A DNA stretch of 64,000 nt from positions 62,001-126,000 of the forward strand of contig JAAYJS010000018.1 in assembly GCA_012522805.1 (NCBI GenBank). Reading direction: 5' to 3'. Below are positions 1 to 7,813 of the stretch, in pieces. The notes beneath the pieces are model-generated. The model did no database searches. It worked only from the letters and a program-made list of their open reading frames with translations, and was not told the origin of the DNA. A program made the translations under genes and the position numbers. Origin of the DNA: Eubacteriaceae bacterium. GTDB lineage: Bacteria; Bacillota; Clostridia; Eubacteriales; Eubacteriaceae. Each line of letters begins with the position of its first letter. The stretch's first letter is position 1.

Positions 1-93
1 CAACACTTCCTCTTCTGTGGTGGGTTTTTGTTGACAGCCCCAAAAAGTAAAGATCGATGCGAGGATGACGAGGACTAATAATATCTTTTTCAT
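1..93 (-). CDS. Lipoprotein, N-terminal part (cut by window edge)
   Basis: Reading leftward from an ATG preceded by a GGGGAG ribosome binding site gives 31 residues: a KK basic start, a hydrophobic stretch (ILLVLVILASIFTF) and a lipobox-like WGC followed by polar QQKPTTEEE. This is a typical type II signal peptide, so the product should be a lipid-anchored extracellular protein. Only the signal and the first mature residues lie in the window, so its function cannot be told. Confidence 0.7.
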   Translation of the reverse strand, partial: MKKILLVLVILASIFTFWGCQQKPTTEEEVL

Positions 94-243
94 TGTGGTT
101 CTCCCCATGGTAGTTTGTTCTATTTTACCATAAATTCCATTCGCTTAATAGCTGGGTAAAGGCTATCGACGATGGCGCTTTCTCATTTTAAAACATCCTT
201 TTAAGCTAAGTAGCCTATAATGGACTCAACTAGAAGGAGGTCT

Positions 244-561
244 ATGATGAAGAAGAAGACGGGATTTATTTTTATGGGCCCTTACGACCCCAAGGTCCAC
301 CATGCAACTTTTGATACCAAGGTCTTTACCGGCAACATCTGCACTGCCTGCAATTTAGAGGAGGCAAAAGAAGTGGCTTGTCGGATGATGGCCGACGGTG
401 TCGGTATGATCGAGTTGTGCGGCGCCTTCGGTGCTGAAGGTGCACAGGAAATCATCAAAGCGACGGAGGGCAAGGTGGCGGTTGGCTATGTCGTTCACGA
501 TCGGGAACAGGATCCGCTATTCGAAGAATTTTTTAAAAAGAAAAAGCCCCAAAACGATTGA
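244..561 (+). CDS. DUF6506-like small protein
   Basis: The product is 105 residues. It starts at the first of two adjacent ATG codons, just after an AAGGAGG site; a TATAAT box lies about 25 bases upstream. It has an FIFMGPYDP start, a central VGMIELCGAFGAEGAQEI segment and a VAVGYV strand, which resemble the small DUF6506 proteins, whose biochemical role is unknown. It ends in a lysine-rich tail. It is a single gene followed by a terminator. The family assignment is from memory of the motif pattern. Confidence 0.65.
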   Translation: MMKKKTGFIFMGPYDPKVHHATFDTKVFTGNICTACNLEEAKEVACRMMADGVGMIELCGAFGAEGAQEIIKATEGKVAVGYVVHDREQDPLFEEFFKKKKPQND

Positions 562-583
562 CCATGGACATAAATTTTCATGT

Positions 584-607
584 AAGACAGCTGAAGCTGT
601 CTTTTTA
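584..607 (+). terminator. Rho-independent terminator
   Basis: The stem AAGACAGC/GCTGTCTT with a four-base TGAA loop is followed by a T-run. It lies shortly after the DUF6506-like gene and ends that transcript. Confidence 0.75.
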
Positions 608-885
608 AATTTTGGCTCGTTGAAACGGCTTTGCCATTCATCGCTATGGGGTCTCCTCGTCACGAAAATTAGCGAAAATTTATTGGGGAAAGATTGAATT
701 TGATCCCTTGTCAGGTTATAGTTAAGCTCGAAGGAATGATATAAGAAGATCACGTTTAGTGGCTTTAAAGAAGGTCTGATAGCCCTTTTTTGAAAGAGGA
801 TAGGGCTGTCGTAGGATTAGAAAAAAATTAAACCATTTCGACTGCATTGAAAATTCTAAAATGCCCATACATTCAAGGAGGAACC
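608..885. other. Intergenic, leader of malic enzyme gene
   Basis: No convincing gene is seen here. Short reading frames lack ribosome binding sites and family-like composition. The promoter of the malic enzyme gene must lie in it, but I cannot place it firmly. Confidence 0.5.
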
Positions 886-2070
886 ATGGATATTTACCGT
901 CAAGCGCTGCTTTTGCATCAAGAGCAACAAGGAAAAATTTCAACAGAATTAAAAGGAGATCTGAACACAAAGGAGGATTTATCCCTGGTGTATTCACCGG
1001 GTGTTGCGGAACCTTGCAGAGAAATCCACAAAAACATCGATGAGGTCTATCGATACACTTGGAAGGGCAACACCATTGCCGTTGTTTCCAACGGGACAGC
1101 TGTTTTAGGACTGGGAGATATCGGACCGGAGGCGGCGCTACCCGTCATGGAGGGAAAGTGCTGTTTGTTTAAACGGTTTGGCGGTGTCAATGCCGTTCCC
1201 ATCGTTTTGAAAACCAAAGACCCCGACGAAGTCGTCGAGATTGTCAAACAGCTCTCTCCCACTTTTGGCGGTATCAACCTTGAGGATATCAGTGCACCGG
1301 CTTGTATTGAAATCGAACGTCGGTTAAAAGAAGAGCTGGACATACCCGTATTCCATGACGATCAGCATGGTACGGCCATTGTCGTCACAGCGGGGTTGAT
1401 CAACGCTTTAAAGTTGGTGGATAAAAAACCGGAAGAATGCGTTGCGGTCATTTCCGGTGTTGGAGCGGCAGGATCTTCCATCATCCGCATGATGTTGGAC
1501 TTGGGCATTTCCAACATTTATGGCTTTAACAGCCGAGGCATCTTAAATCGCAATGAAAAGAATGATTACAGCAATCCCCTATATCGGGAACTATCGGAAA
1601 TAACCAATAAGGACGGGGAAGATCTCAGCTTGGAAGAAGCGATGACAAAGGCAGATATTTTTATCGGCGTCAGCGTGAAGGACAAAATCAACAAGCAGAT
1701 GGTTAAAAGCATGAAGAGAAATCCCATTGTTTTTGCCATGGCCAATCCGGATCCGGAAATTCCTTACCAGGATGCCCGGGAAGCCGGAGCGACAGTCGTT
1801 GGGACGGGTCGATCGGATTTCCCCAACCAAATCAACAATGTTTTAGCCTTTCCCGGATTATTTAAAGGTGCTTTAGCGGCAAAGGCTACAGTCATTAACG
1901 AAGAAATGAAATTAGCAGCGGCGTATTCCTTGGCCAATCTCGTTTCCCAAGACGAGCTGAGGGAAGAGTACGTTATACCCTCTCCCTTTGATGAACGGGT
2001 TGCCAATGCTGTGGCAAAGGGTGTGGCGGAAAAAGCAATGGAGCTGGGCGTTGTGCGTCGGATCAAATAA
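886..2070 (+). CDS. Malic enzyme (NAD(P)-dependent, decarboxylating)
   Basis: It catalyses oxidative decarboxylation of malate to pyruvate and CO2 in the cytoplasm. The start chosen is the ATG after AAGGAGGAACC, which gives 394 residues, the usual length of the short bacterial form. The malic N-terminal domain (about 15-150) shows YSPGVAEPCREI and the FHDDQHGTAIV metal/substrate motif. The NAD-binding domain (about 160-390) shows GVGAAGSSI and FAMANPDPEI. It stands alone with its own upstream region. Preference for NAD or NADP cannot be told from sequence. Confidence 0.93.
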   Translation: MDIYRQALLLHQEQQGKISTELKGDLNTKEDLSLVYSPGVAEPCREIHKNIDEVYRYTWKGNTIAVVSNGTAVLGLGDIGPEAALPVMEGKCCLFKRFGGVNAVPIVLKTKDPDEVVEIVKQLSPTFGGINLEDISAPACIEIERRLKEELDIPVFHDDQHGTAIVVTAGLINALKLVDKKPEECVAVISGVGAAGSSIIRMMLDLGISNIYGFNSRGILNRNEKNDYSNPLYRELSEITNKDGEDLSLEEAMTKADIFIGVSVKDKINKQMVKSMKRNPIVFAMANPDPEIPYQDAREAGATVVGTGRSDFPNQINNVLAFPGLFKGALAAKATVINEEMKLAAAYSLANLVSQDELREEYVIPSPFDERVANAVAKGVAEKAMELGVVRRIK

Positions 2071-2127
2071 AAGGCGTTGCGTTATATAAAGCTTTCAGCG
2101 TTAGTAGATGATGACGTCGCTGACTAA

Positions 2128-2409
2128 GCAAAGCGAAATCATCTTGGGAAAATTATGCTAGGGGATCCAAGCTTGATTCGACCATTGTCCAATCATTTTT
2201 GTAATAGCTGCAATCGCATACGCTTGACCGCCGACGGGAAACTGAAACCCTGTCTGCACAGCGATTTGAAAATCGACATCAAAACACCGCTACGTGCCGG
2301 AGAGGATATTAGGCCTTACATCGAACAGGCCATCGGTAAAAAACCGAAGCGCCATTATTTGTTGGAAGGGCAACAAACCAGCACTTGTATGAACACAATA
2401 GGGGGATAA
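2128..2409 (+). pseudogene. moaA: moaA C-terminal fragment
   Basis: MoaA is the radical SAM enzyme that, with MoaC, makes the first molybdopterin intermediate. Only its last part is here. Homology-like sequence starts after an in-frame TAA and includes HFCNSCNRIRLTADGKLKPC, the C-terminal FeS motif, and ends in a Gly-Gly tail (IGG) as MoaA does. The whole radical SAM TIM barrel and its N-terminal CxxxCxxC are absent. An ATG at 2155 could start an 84-residue peptide but has no good ribosome binding site. It sits directly before moaC, so it looks like the remnant of a moaA-moaC pair. A separate function for the stub is possible but unproven. Confidence 0.75.
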
Positions 2410-2883
2410 ATGTTTACACATCTTGATGAAAATAAACGAGGCCAAATGGTCGACATTTCGGAAAAAAATCCGACAAAACGCGTCGCCTTAGCCCGGGGCA
2501 GCATCCGATTGCAACGGGAAACCGTCGAGGCCATAGAGGAAGTTAAAAATAAAAAAGGAGATGTGCTGGCCATTGCGCAAGTTGCCGCCATTCAGGGGGC
2601 TAAACAGACACCGAACTGGATTCCCATGGCCCATCCCATTTTATTAACCGGCATTCACGTTCACTTTTACTTTGTGGAAGAACAATTGTTTTGCGATGTC
2701 GAAGTATCCTGCCAGGGCAAAACCGGTGTGGAAATGGAAGCCTTAACCGGCTGTGCCGCCGGGCTTTTAACGGTGTACGACATGTGCAAATCCATGGATA
2801 AAAATATGGTGATCGAAAACATTTACTTGATCAAAAAAACGGGAGGAAAATCCGGAGACTATGAGCGAAAAGAAAAAATATAA
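2410..2883 (+). CDS. moaC: Cyclic pyranopterin monophosphate synthase MoaC
   Basis: MoaC converts the MoaA product to cyclic pyranopterin monophosphate in molybdenum cofactor synthesis. At 157 residues it is full length. It has the conserved KGDVLAIAQVAAIQGAKQT and IPMAHPI segments and the catalytic region GKTGVEMEALTGCAAGLLTV with MCK. The start ATG follows the moaA remnant's stop directly, with AGGGGGA as ribosome binding site. The 3' end overlaps the next gene by 23 bases, so the two are translated together. Confidence 0.95.
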   Translation: MFTHLDENKRGQMVDISEKNPTKRVALARGSIRLQRETVEAIEEVKNKKGDVLAIAQVAAIQGAKQTPNWIPMAHPILLTGIHVHFYFVEEQLFCDVEVSCQGKTGVEMEALTGCAAGLLTVYDMCKSMDKNMVIENIYLIKKTGGKSGDYERKEKI

Positions 2884-3355
2884 ATATGGGGTCATCATCG
2901 CCAGCGATAGCCGCTCCACGGGAGAAAGAGCGGATGGGTGCATTCAAACCATTAAAAATACCATGGGAGAAGACTACCAAATGGTTGTTTCGGTTATCCT
3001 ACCCGACGATATTCAAACCCTGCAGCAAGAAATGGTGAGAATCGCCGACGAGATGCAATTGCCCTTGCTGTTGACCTCCGGTGGCACTGGTTTAGGTCCC
3101 AGAGATAACACCCCCGAGGCCACCTTGGGCATTCTCCATAAGGAAACACCGGGCATATCCGAAGCCATCCGTCTGATGTCCAAAGAAAAAACACCCCATT
3201 GGATGTTGTCCAGAGCGGTTAGCGGCATTCGCGGCACGACTTTGATCATCAATTTGCCCGGAAGTCCGAAGGCCGTTCGCGAAAGCATCGAGGCGATTTT
3301 ACCGGCCTTGGGCCACGGCTTAGATGTTTTAACCGGTGCCTTCACACAACACTGA
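2861..3355 (+). CDS. Molybdenum cofactor biosynthesis protein MogA/MoaB
   Basis: It is a molybdopterin adenylyltransferase-like protein of the MoaB/MogA family that activates molybdopterin for metal insertion. Its 164 residues carry the family signature TSGGTGLGPRDNTPEAT and the later NLPGSPKAV motif. It overlaps moaC. MoaB and MogA cannot be separated safely by sequence alone; the absence of a moeA in the window does not settle it. Confidence 0.9.
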   Translation: MSEKKKYKYGVIIASDSRSTGERADGCIQTIKNTMGEDYQMVVSVILPDDIQTLQQEMVRIADEMQLPLLLTSGGTGLGPRDNTPEATLGILHKETPGISEAIRLMSKEKTPHWMLSRAVSGIRGTTLIINLPGSPKAVRESIEAILPALGHGLDVLTGAFTQH

Positions 3356-3385
3356 AGCGACAGGAATGGAGGACAGGAGAAGGCC

Positions 3386-3784
3386 ATGTTCAAACAACAA
3401 ACACCCTCTATGGATGCGTGGATGCAAGAAGCAAAAAAAGATAAAAAAGCCGCGGCATGCGGTATGTTTTTATGTCACAATGGTGTTGTGCGCGAAACGC
3501 CGAAAGCGGAAGTCCGAGAACATAAAAAAGGACTCAAACCCGTCACCGGGTTGCTCTTCGACTACGATGCCGAGAAAACGAAAAAAGCGGTAGAAGAAAC
3601 AAAAAAGATGCCCGGCATTCACCACGTTCGGGTGTGGCTCAATCAAGGCAAGCTAACAGTAGGCGACGATATCATGTTGGTGCTCATTGGTGGGGATATC
3701 CGCCCCAATGTCATCGCCGCCTTGGAAACGTTGGTTGGCAACTTAAAAAATAATTGTGTCACGGAAAAGGAATTATACGACTAA
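3386..3784 (+). CDS. MoaE-like molybdopterin synthase large subunit
   Basis: MoaE is the catalytic subunit that inserts sulfur into cyclic pyranopterin monophosphate. The 132-residue product has GMFLCHNGVVRET near residue 26, a GLLFDYD strand, VRVWLNQGKLTVGDDIM and GGDIRPNVIAALE, matching the short MoaE-type proteins of clostridia that lie beside mogA. No MoaD partner is encoded nearby, so its sulfur carrier must be elsewhere. It starts at an ATG behind AGGAGAAGGCC, 30 bases after mogA/moaB. Confidence 0.75.
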   Translation: MFKQQTPSMDAWMQEAKKDKKAAACGMFLCHNGVVRETPKAEVREHKKGLKPVTGLLFDYDAEKTKKAVEETKKMPGIHHVRVWLNQGKLTVGDDIMLVLIGGDIRPNVIAALETLVGNLKNNCVTEKELYD

Positions 3785-3850
3785 ACCAATGAGCCATTAA
3801 ACGCTGTGGAGACCGTTTGATAGTCAACACAGGGTTGGAAAGGGTTATTG

Positions 3851-4216
3851 ATGAAGCATTATCCGGTATTTCGCATTATGATTCACAACGATACCGATCG
3901 TTATTTTGGAATCGGCACCTTTGATTTATTAAAGCAAATCGATCAAAAGAAATCAGTCAAAGAAGCCGCAGAAGCCATGGGGTTGTCTTACAGCAAATCG
4001 TGGAAAATGCTCAACCATATGGAAGAAGCATTGCAACTCCAAGTTTTAGACAGACAGCAGGGCGGACCCTACGGCGGTTCGACGGAATTAACCGAAGATG
4101 GAAAAAAATTTTTGGAGAGTTATGAGAAAATGCTGGGTCACATCGAATACTTTTTGGAGTTAGAATTTCAAAAACAATTCGGGTGGCTTGAAAAACTTGA
4201 AGCGAACGACAATTAG
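3851..4216 (+). CDS. ModE-type winged helix regulator, DNA-binding domain only
   Basis: This 121-residue protein matches the LysR-like N-terminal domain of ModE: KSVKEAAEAMGLSYSKSWKM is the helix-turn-helix, followed by LVLDRQQGGPYGGSTELT-like wing residues (QVLDRQQGGPYGG). ModE normally continues into two molybdate-binding Mop domains, and these are missing here. A separate molbindin gene lies 3 kb downstream in the same cluster. The ATG at 3851 was chosen over the TTG just before it because of the AAAGGG site. It probably regulates the molybdenum cluster. Confidence 0.82.
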   Translation: MKHYPVFRIMIHNDTDRYFGIGTFDLLKQIDQKKSVKEAAEAMGLSYSKSWKMLNHMEEALQLQVLDRQQGGPYGGSTELTEDGKKFLESYEKMLGHIEYFLELEFQKQFGWLEKLEANDN

Positions 4217-4239
4217 GAAAAACTTTAAGGATGGATAAA

Positions 4240-5298
4240 ATGAGTTCATATTTTGATATTGTAAAAAAACTAGAGACAGAGGGCAATGCCCATTTGATGA
4301 CATGGATAGACGGGCCTTATCGCGGCAGAAAATTCTTATTGGATGCGGATATTTTGGAAGTCACCGCGGATATGGCTCCGTTGGAAAGCGGAGAGCTCCG
4401 GGATTTAATCGAAGACTTCACCCAATCGAAGAGGGGTTGGCAACAATTGGACGATTGGAACTATCAACAAGGCGAACACCGTTGTTTTGTTGAAAACATT
4501 CAAACAAAACCGCGCCTGTTTTTATTGGGAGCGGGACATGTGGGCACCGCTCTTTTCAAGGTCATCTCAGAATTGGATTTCAGCTTGATCGTTTGCGACC
4601 AGCGTCCGGAATTTGCAAACGAAAAGCGTTTTCCCAATGCCACCGCCGTCCATGCTTGGGACTACGAAAAATTGCTGGCGACTTATCCGGAACGCATCAG
4701 CGACTGGTTTATCGTGATGACACCCGGCCATGCCTACGACCGGGAATGTACGGAGGCGGCGCTGAGAAGAAAAAATACCTACGTCGGCATGATCGGCAGC
4801 AGAGCCAAAGTAGCCAGAATCAGAAAAGAATTTGTGAAATCCGGAATCCTTCAGCAAAGAGTCGATGAATTGTATTCTCCCATCGGTCTTAAAATAGCTG
4901 CAGAAACCCCGGCAGAAATTGCCATCAGTATTGCGGCGGAGCTGGTACAAGTCAGACGTTCCGCTAAAGTTGGCAGCTTGGAACCGACGGTTCTTGAAAA
5001 ACTGAAGGAATTAGAGAATCAAAAGACCGAAGCGATGCTGGTAACCGTCATCGAAAAAAACGGCTCCGGCCCCAGAGAACCGGGAACCCGTATGATCGTC
5101 GATGAAAAGGGTACGCTTCTAGCCGGGACCATCGGCGGTGGCGCCTTGGAGATGGCAGCCATGAAGAACGTGGCAGAGCTGTTGGAAAAGGGCAACCACT
5201 TTGATCTGCAATCCTACGATTTGACAGACAGCGAAGCGGCAACTCTGGGCATGATTTGTGGCGGCAATTGTCGCGTCATGTTCGAAAAAATCATTTAG
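4240..5298 (+). CDS. XdhC/CoxI family Mo-hydroxylase maturation protein
   Basis: XdhC proteins bind sulfurated molybdenum cofactor and hand it to xanthine dehydrogenase-type hydroxylases. The 352-residue product has an unusual order: a divergent N-terminal part (1-90), a Rossmann domain (about 92-240) with RLFLLGAGHVGTALF, MTPGHAYD and YVGMIGSRAK, then the CoxI-type domain at the C-terminus with GSGPREPGTRM, GTIGGGALE and ending GMICGGNC. In textbook XdhC the CoxI domain comes first. An ATG at 4231 is an alternative start; 4240 has better spacing to AAGGATGG. No hydroxylase gene is in the window. Confidence 0.85.
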   Translation: MSSYFDIVKKLETEGNAHLMTWIDGPYRGRKFLLDADILEVTADMAPLESGELRDLIEDFTQSKRGWQQLDDWNYQQGEHRCFVENIQTKPRLFLLGAGHVGTALFKVISELDFSLIVCDQRPEFANEKRFPNATAVHAWDYEKLLATYPERISDWFIVMTPGHAYDRECTEAALRRKNTYVGMIGSRAKVARIRKEFVKSGILQQRVDELYSPIGLKIAAETPAEIAISIAAELVQVRRSAKVGSLEPTVLEKLKELENQKTEAMLVTVIEKNGSGPREPGTRMIVDEKGTLLAGTIGGGALEMAAMKNVAELLEKGNHFDLQSYDLTDSEAATLGMICGGNCRVMFEKII

Positions 5299-5344
5299 AA
5301 AACAACTTTCGCGACATCAAAGCAAGGAGGGCAAGGAGGATTTT

Positions 5345-6448
5345 TTGAAAACATTGTATTTGATCCGGCATGGTCATGTGGCCTTTCCCGACAATGTTCG
5401 TTTGTGCATCGGCCATACCGATTTGCCCTTAAGCGATAGAGGAAAAAAGCAGGCCACCGATTTATACAAATATTTTAAGGACAAAAACATATTGGTTTAT
5501 GCAAGTCCCTTACAACGGGCAAAGCAAACGGCCGCGATCCTCGCCGGTCCGAATCGGTCTATACAAACGGTGGAAACGCTGATGGAATTGGACATGGGGG
5601 AATGGGAGAACCAACCCTTAAAGAGCATTCAAAAAACCCTTATCTCAGAACCGGTACAGGGTGAAAAGCGAGGGGATGCTTTGCTGCGCATGCAAAGCGG
5701 CATAGCCCAAATTTTGGAAGAAAATAAAACCAACAATTGCGATATTCTTTGTGTGGCCCATGCGAGCATCAACAGCTGTTTCATTGCGGACTTGTTGGGC
5801 GTTCCCTTAGAGATATCCAGAAGCTTTCCCCAGCCCTACGGGGGCATCAATGTCTTGTCCATAGACGGCGCGGCAATCACTGTAAAAGAAATCGGTGTGA
5901 TGCCCCAGCGTGCGCCAGATAGTTGGGAATGCGAGGCCATACTGAACCATTACCGGACGCCACAACACGTTCAAGACCACAATAGAGCCGTTGCACAAGT
6001 AGCGGTTGCCATCGGGGAGAAGATCAACCAAAAAATAGAAGAGCAAGCCGACTTGAGTTCTTTAGGAATGGAGACGACTTTAAAAAAAATCGATATACCT
6101 TTGTTGCGAGGGGCAGCGTGTCTTCACGATGTGATGCGAACACAAAAAAACCACGCAGTAGAAGGGGCACACATCTTGCGCCGGGAGGGTTACCCCGAGG
6201 TGGCTCGCATCGTCGCGCAACACCACGATTTGGACAACCCGCTGATCATCGACGAAGCGGCGATTTTGTACTATGCGGATAAAATTGTACAGGGCAGCAA
6301 AAGAGTGACGGTGGAGGCGCGTTTTTCTAAAAGCAAAGAAAAAATCTTCCAAAATAATCCGTCTAAAGAAGCTGTCAATGCTTATTACAGGCGCTACCGC
6401 CATGCCTTGATCATTGAACATCGACTAAAAAAAGCGAAAATACTCTGA
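5345..6448 (+). CDS. Histidine phosphatase-HD domain fusion protein
   Basis: The start is a TTG five bases after AAGGAGG, giving 367 residues beginning MKTLYLIRHGH. The first half is a phosphoglycerate-mutase-like histidine phosphatase: RHG at the N-terminus, SPLQRAKQTA, an ELDMGEWE segment and a second histidine in CVAHASIN. The second half (about 215-367) is an HD phosphohydrolase: TPQHVQDHNRAVA, CLHDVMRT and AQHHDLD. It is cytoplasmic with no signal. It lies between xdhC and a MocA-like gene, so it probably acts in molybdopterin cofactor maturation. The substrate is unknown. Confidence 0.82.
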   Translation: MKTLYLIRHGHVAFPDNVRLCIGHTDLPLSDRGKKQATDLYKYFKDKNILVYASPLQRAKQTAAILAGPNRSIQTVETLMELDMGEWENQPLKSIQKTLISEPVQGEKRGDALLRMQSGIAQILEENKTNNCDILCVAHASINSCFIADLLGVPLEISRSFPQPYGGINVLSIDGAAITVKEIGVMPQRAPDSWECEAILNHYRTPQHVQDHNRAVAQVAVAIGEKINQKIEEQADLSSLGMETTLKKIDIPLLRGAACLHDVMRTQKNHAVEGAHILRREGYPEVARIVAQHHDLDNPLIIDEAAILYYADKIVQGSKRVTVEARFSKSKEKIFQNNPSKEAVNAYYRRYRHALIIEHRLKKAKIL

Positions 6449-6496
6449 GTTTGGGTGCAGCGAATTCAGTTGAAATTTCGACAAAAGGAGCGTATA

Positions 6497-7093
6497 GTGA
6501 AATCAGTAGCCATTATCGTTGCGGCAGGTTTATCCAGCCGAATGGGAAAATTCAAACCTCTGTTGCCCTTTAACAAGGAACCCACCATCGTGTATTTAAC
6601 TCAAAAGTTTTTTAATGCCGGAGTTGGGCATGTCATCATCGTTACGGGGCATCGCTCGGAGGATTTAATGGCGGCTTGTTCTGATTTAGAAAGCTTAACT
6701 TTTATTAAAAACGAGGCCTACGCCACAACACAAATGTTGGATTCCGCCGTTCTCGGCATTAAAGAGGCGCAAGCCATGGGTGCTGACCATATTTTATTTA
6801 CCCCGGTGGATGTACCTTTGATAGCAGAGGAAACCATACGCTTGGTTATGGAGGCACCGGGAAAAATCGTATTTCCCACCTATGGCGGGCAGCAAGGCCA
6901 TCCCTTAAAATTAGATCAAAACTATTTCAATTCGATTGTCGATTTTAAAGGTCAAGGTGGTATGCGAGGCGCCATAGATGCTCTCAACGCACCGATAGCC
7001 TATTTGGAAGTTGAAGATCCCTTTATTTTCAAGGATATGGACACCCCGGAAGACTACCGTTCTTTGCTGAACAAAGTTCAGAGAAAAAGCTGA
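6497..7093 (+). CDS. mocA: MocA-like molybdenum cofactor nucleotidyltransferase
   Basis: MocA-type enzymes transfer a nucleotide (CMP) onto molybdopterin for xanthine dehydrogenase-family enzymes. The product has 198 residues from a GTG placed six bases after AAAGGAG. It shows the NTP-binding loop VAAGLSSRMGKFKPLLPF, the metal-binding FTPVDVPLI and the late KDMDTPEDY. It is next to XdhC and the phosphatase-HD fusion, which fits the selenium- or Mo-hydroxylase accessory set. CTP versus other nucleotide use is inferred from context only. Confidence 0.85.
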   Translation: MKSVAIIVAAGLSSRMGKFKPLLPFNKEPTIVYLTQKFFNAGVGHVIIVTGHRSEDLMAACSDLESLTFIKNEAYATTQMLDSAVLGIKEAQAMGADHILFTPVDVPLIAEETIRLVMEAPGKIVFPTYGGQQGHPLKLDQNYFNSIVDFKGQGGMRGAIDALNAPIAYLEVEDPFIFKDMDTPEDYRSLLNKVQRKS

Positions 7094-7258
7094 TCGCCCA
7101 GGAGATTGGGTGTTTCAATGAAGAAATCTACAACAATGGGTAGAGCGCATAGAGCGAAAATAATGATATGATTAATCTGGCCTTTCATGAGAGTTAAAAG
7201 TTAAAAGTATCATGGTTAGAACTTTTTTGAACAATTGAATAACACGAAAGGACAAAGT

Positions 7259-7468
7259 ATGAAACTCAGTGCAAGAAATCAATTAAAAGGTAAAGTGATC
7301 GAAGTAACGAAAGGCGCGGTCAACGGTATCGTCAGAATAGAAATTGCGGATGGCATCACCATCACATCCTCTATTACCAACCGCTCCATTGAGGAATTGG
7401 GTATAGAAGTGGGTAAAGAAGCCTACGCTGTCATTAAAGCCAGCAACGTCATGGTCGGTGTGGATTAA
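7259..7468 (+). CDS. Molbindin (Mop/TOBE domain)
   Basis: This 69-residue protein is a single Mop domain that binds molybdate or tungstate as an oligomer. It begins KLSARNQLKGKVIEVTKGAVN, the Mop fold signature, and ends with VGKEAYAVIKASNVMVGVD. The start ATG follows GAAAGGA. It may act as a molybdate buffer, or as the sensing half of a split ModE together with the helix-turn-helix protein upstream. A long-stem terminator follows. Confidence 0.92.
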   Translation: MKLSARNQLKGKVIEVTKGAVNGIVRIEIADGITITSSITNRSIEELGIEVGKEAYAVIKASNVMVGVD

Positions 7469-7532
7469 GCCTCGTGCTTTTAGAAAATGAGCGTATTTTT
7501 TAAATAAAAACCTTTAACTCTTTGAAATGACA

Positions 7533-7588
7533 AGCTCCCGTTAAGATTGATAGATGATTGTCTTCTAAAAATCTTAATGGGAGTTTTC
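7533..7588 (+). terminator. Long-stem terminator after the molybdenum cluster
   Basis: A 14-base stem (CTCCCGTTAAGATT pairing with AATCTTAATGGGAG, one G-U pair) is followed by TTTTCTT. It separates the molybdenum cluster from the cbi transporter. Confidence 0.85.
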
Positions 7589-7640
7589 TTACAGTCTGTG
7601 TACCGAAAGACTAAGGGAAGGTTTCTGAAGAATCTTTTTA

Positions 7641-7668
7641 TTGACTTTAAACGAATATCGATTATAAT
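7641..7668 (+). promoter_or_regulatory. Sigma-A promoter of the cbi operon
   Basis: A TTGACT -35 box and a perfect TATAAT -10 box are separated by 16 bases. Transcription should start near 7675, giving a leader of about 140 nt before cbiQ. Confidence 0.75.
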
Positions 7669-7674
7669 TAAAAC

Positions 7675-7813
7675 AAGTGAAAAATCTCACATTTTGTTAG
7701 TTGATCGTGACTTTTGGAGGCCAAAAAGGTTAAAATTTTCTCTTCGGGGATATCTTTTAAATTGCCTGTGAGCAGGGCAAGTACCGCTACAAAAGTTAAA
7801 GAATAGGAAAAAA
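7675..7813 (+). promoter_or_regulatory. Possible structured leader of cbi operon, class unknown
   Basis: The leader between promoter and cbiQ contains small hairpins (CTC-TTCG-GGG, and CCTG-TGAG-CAGG) and the string GGGCAAGTACCGCTAC. Cobalt/nickel transporter operons are often under riboswitch control, but I do not find the cobalamin B12 box or a clear NiCo pattern. It holds no gene. Confidence 0.3.

Noticed and set aside
2155-2174. Adjacent BamHI and HindIII-like hexamers at the start of the moaA remnant, like a cloning junction.
   Set aside because: Both hexamers occur by chance often enough in 64 kb, and the flanking coding sequence has normal composition and continuous homology.
7547-7771. 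Open frame of 74 codons before cbiQ.
   Set aside because: It overlaps a terminator and a strong promoter, has no ribosome binding site and no family-like sequence.
7778-7800. GTACCGC string like a T-box antiterminator core.
   Set aside because: No specifier loop or other T-box elements are present and the following genes are not amino-acid related.
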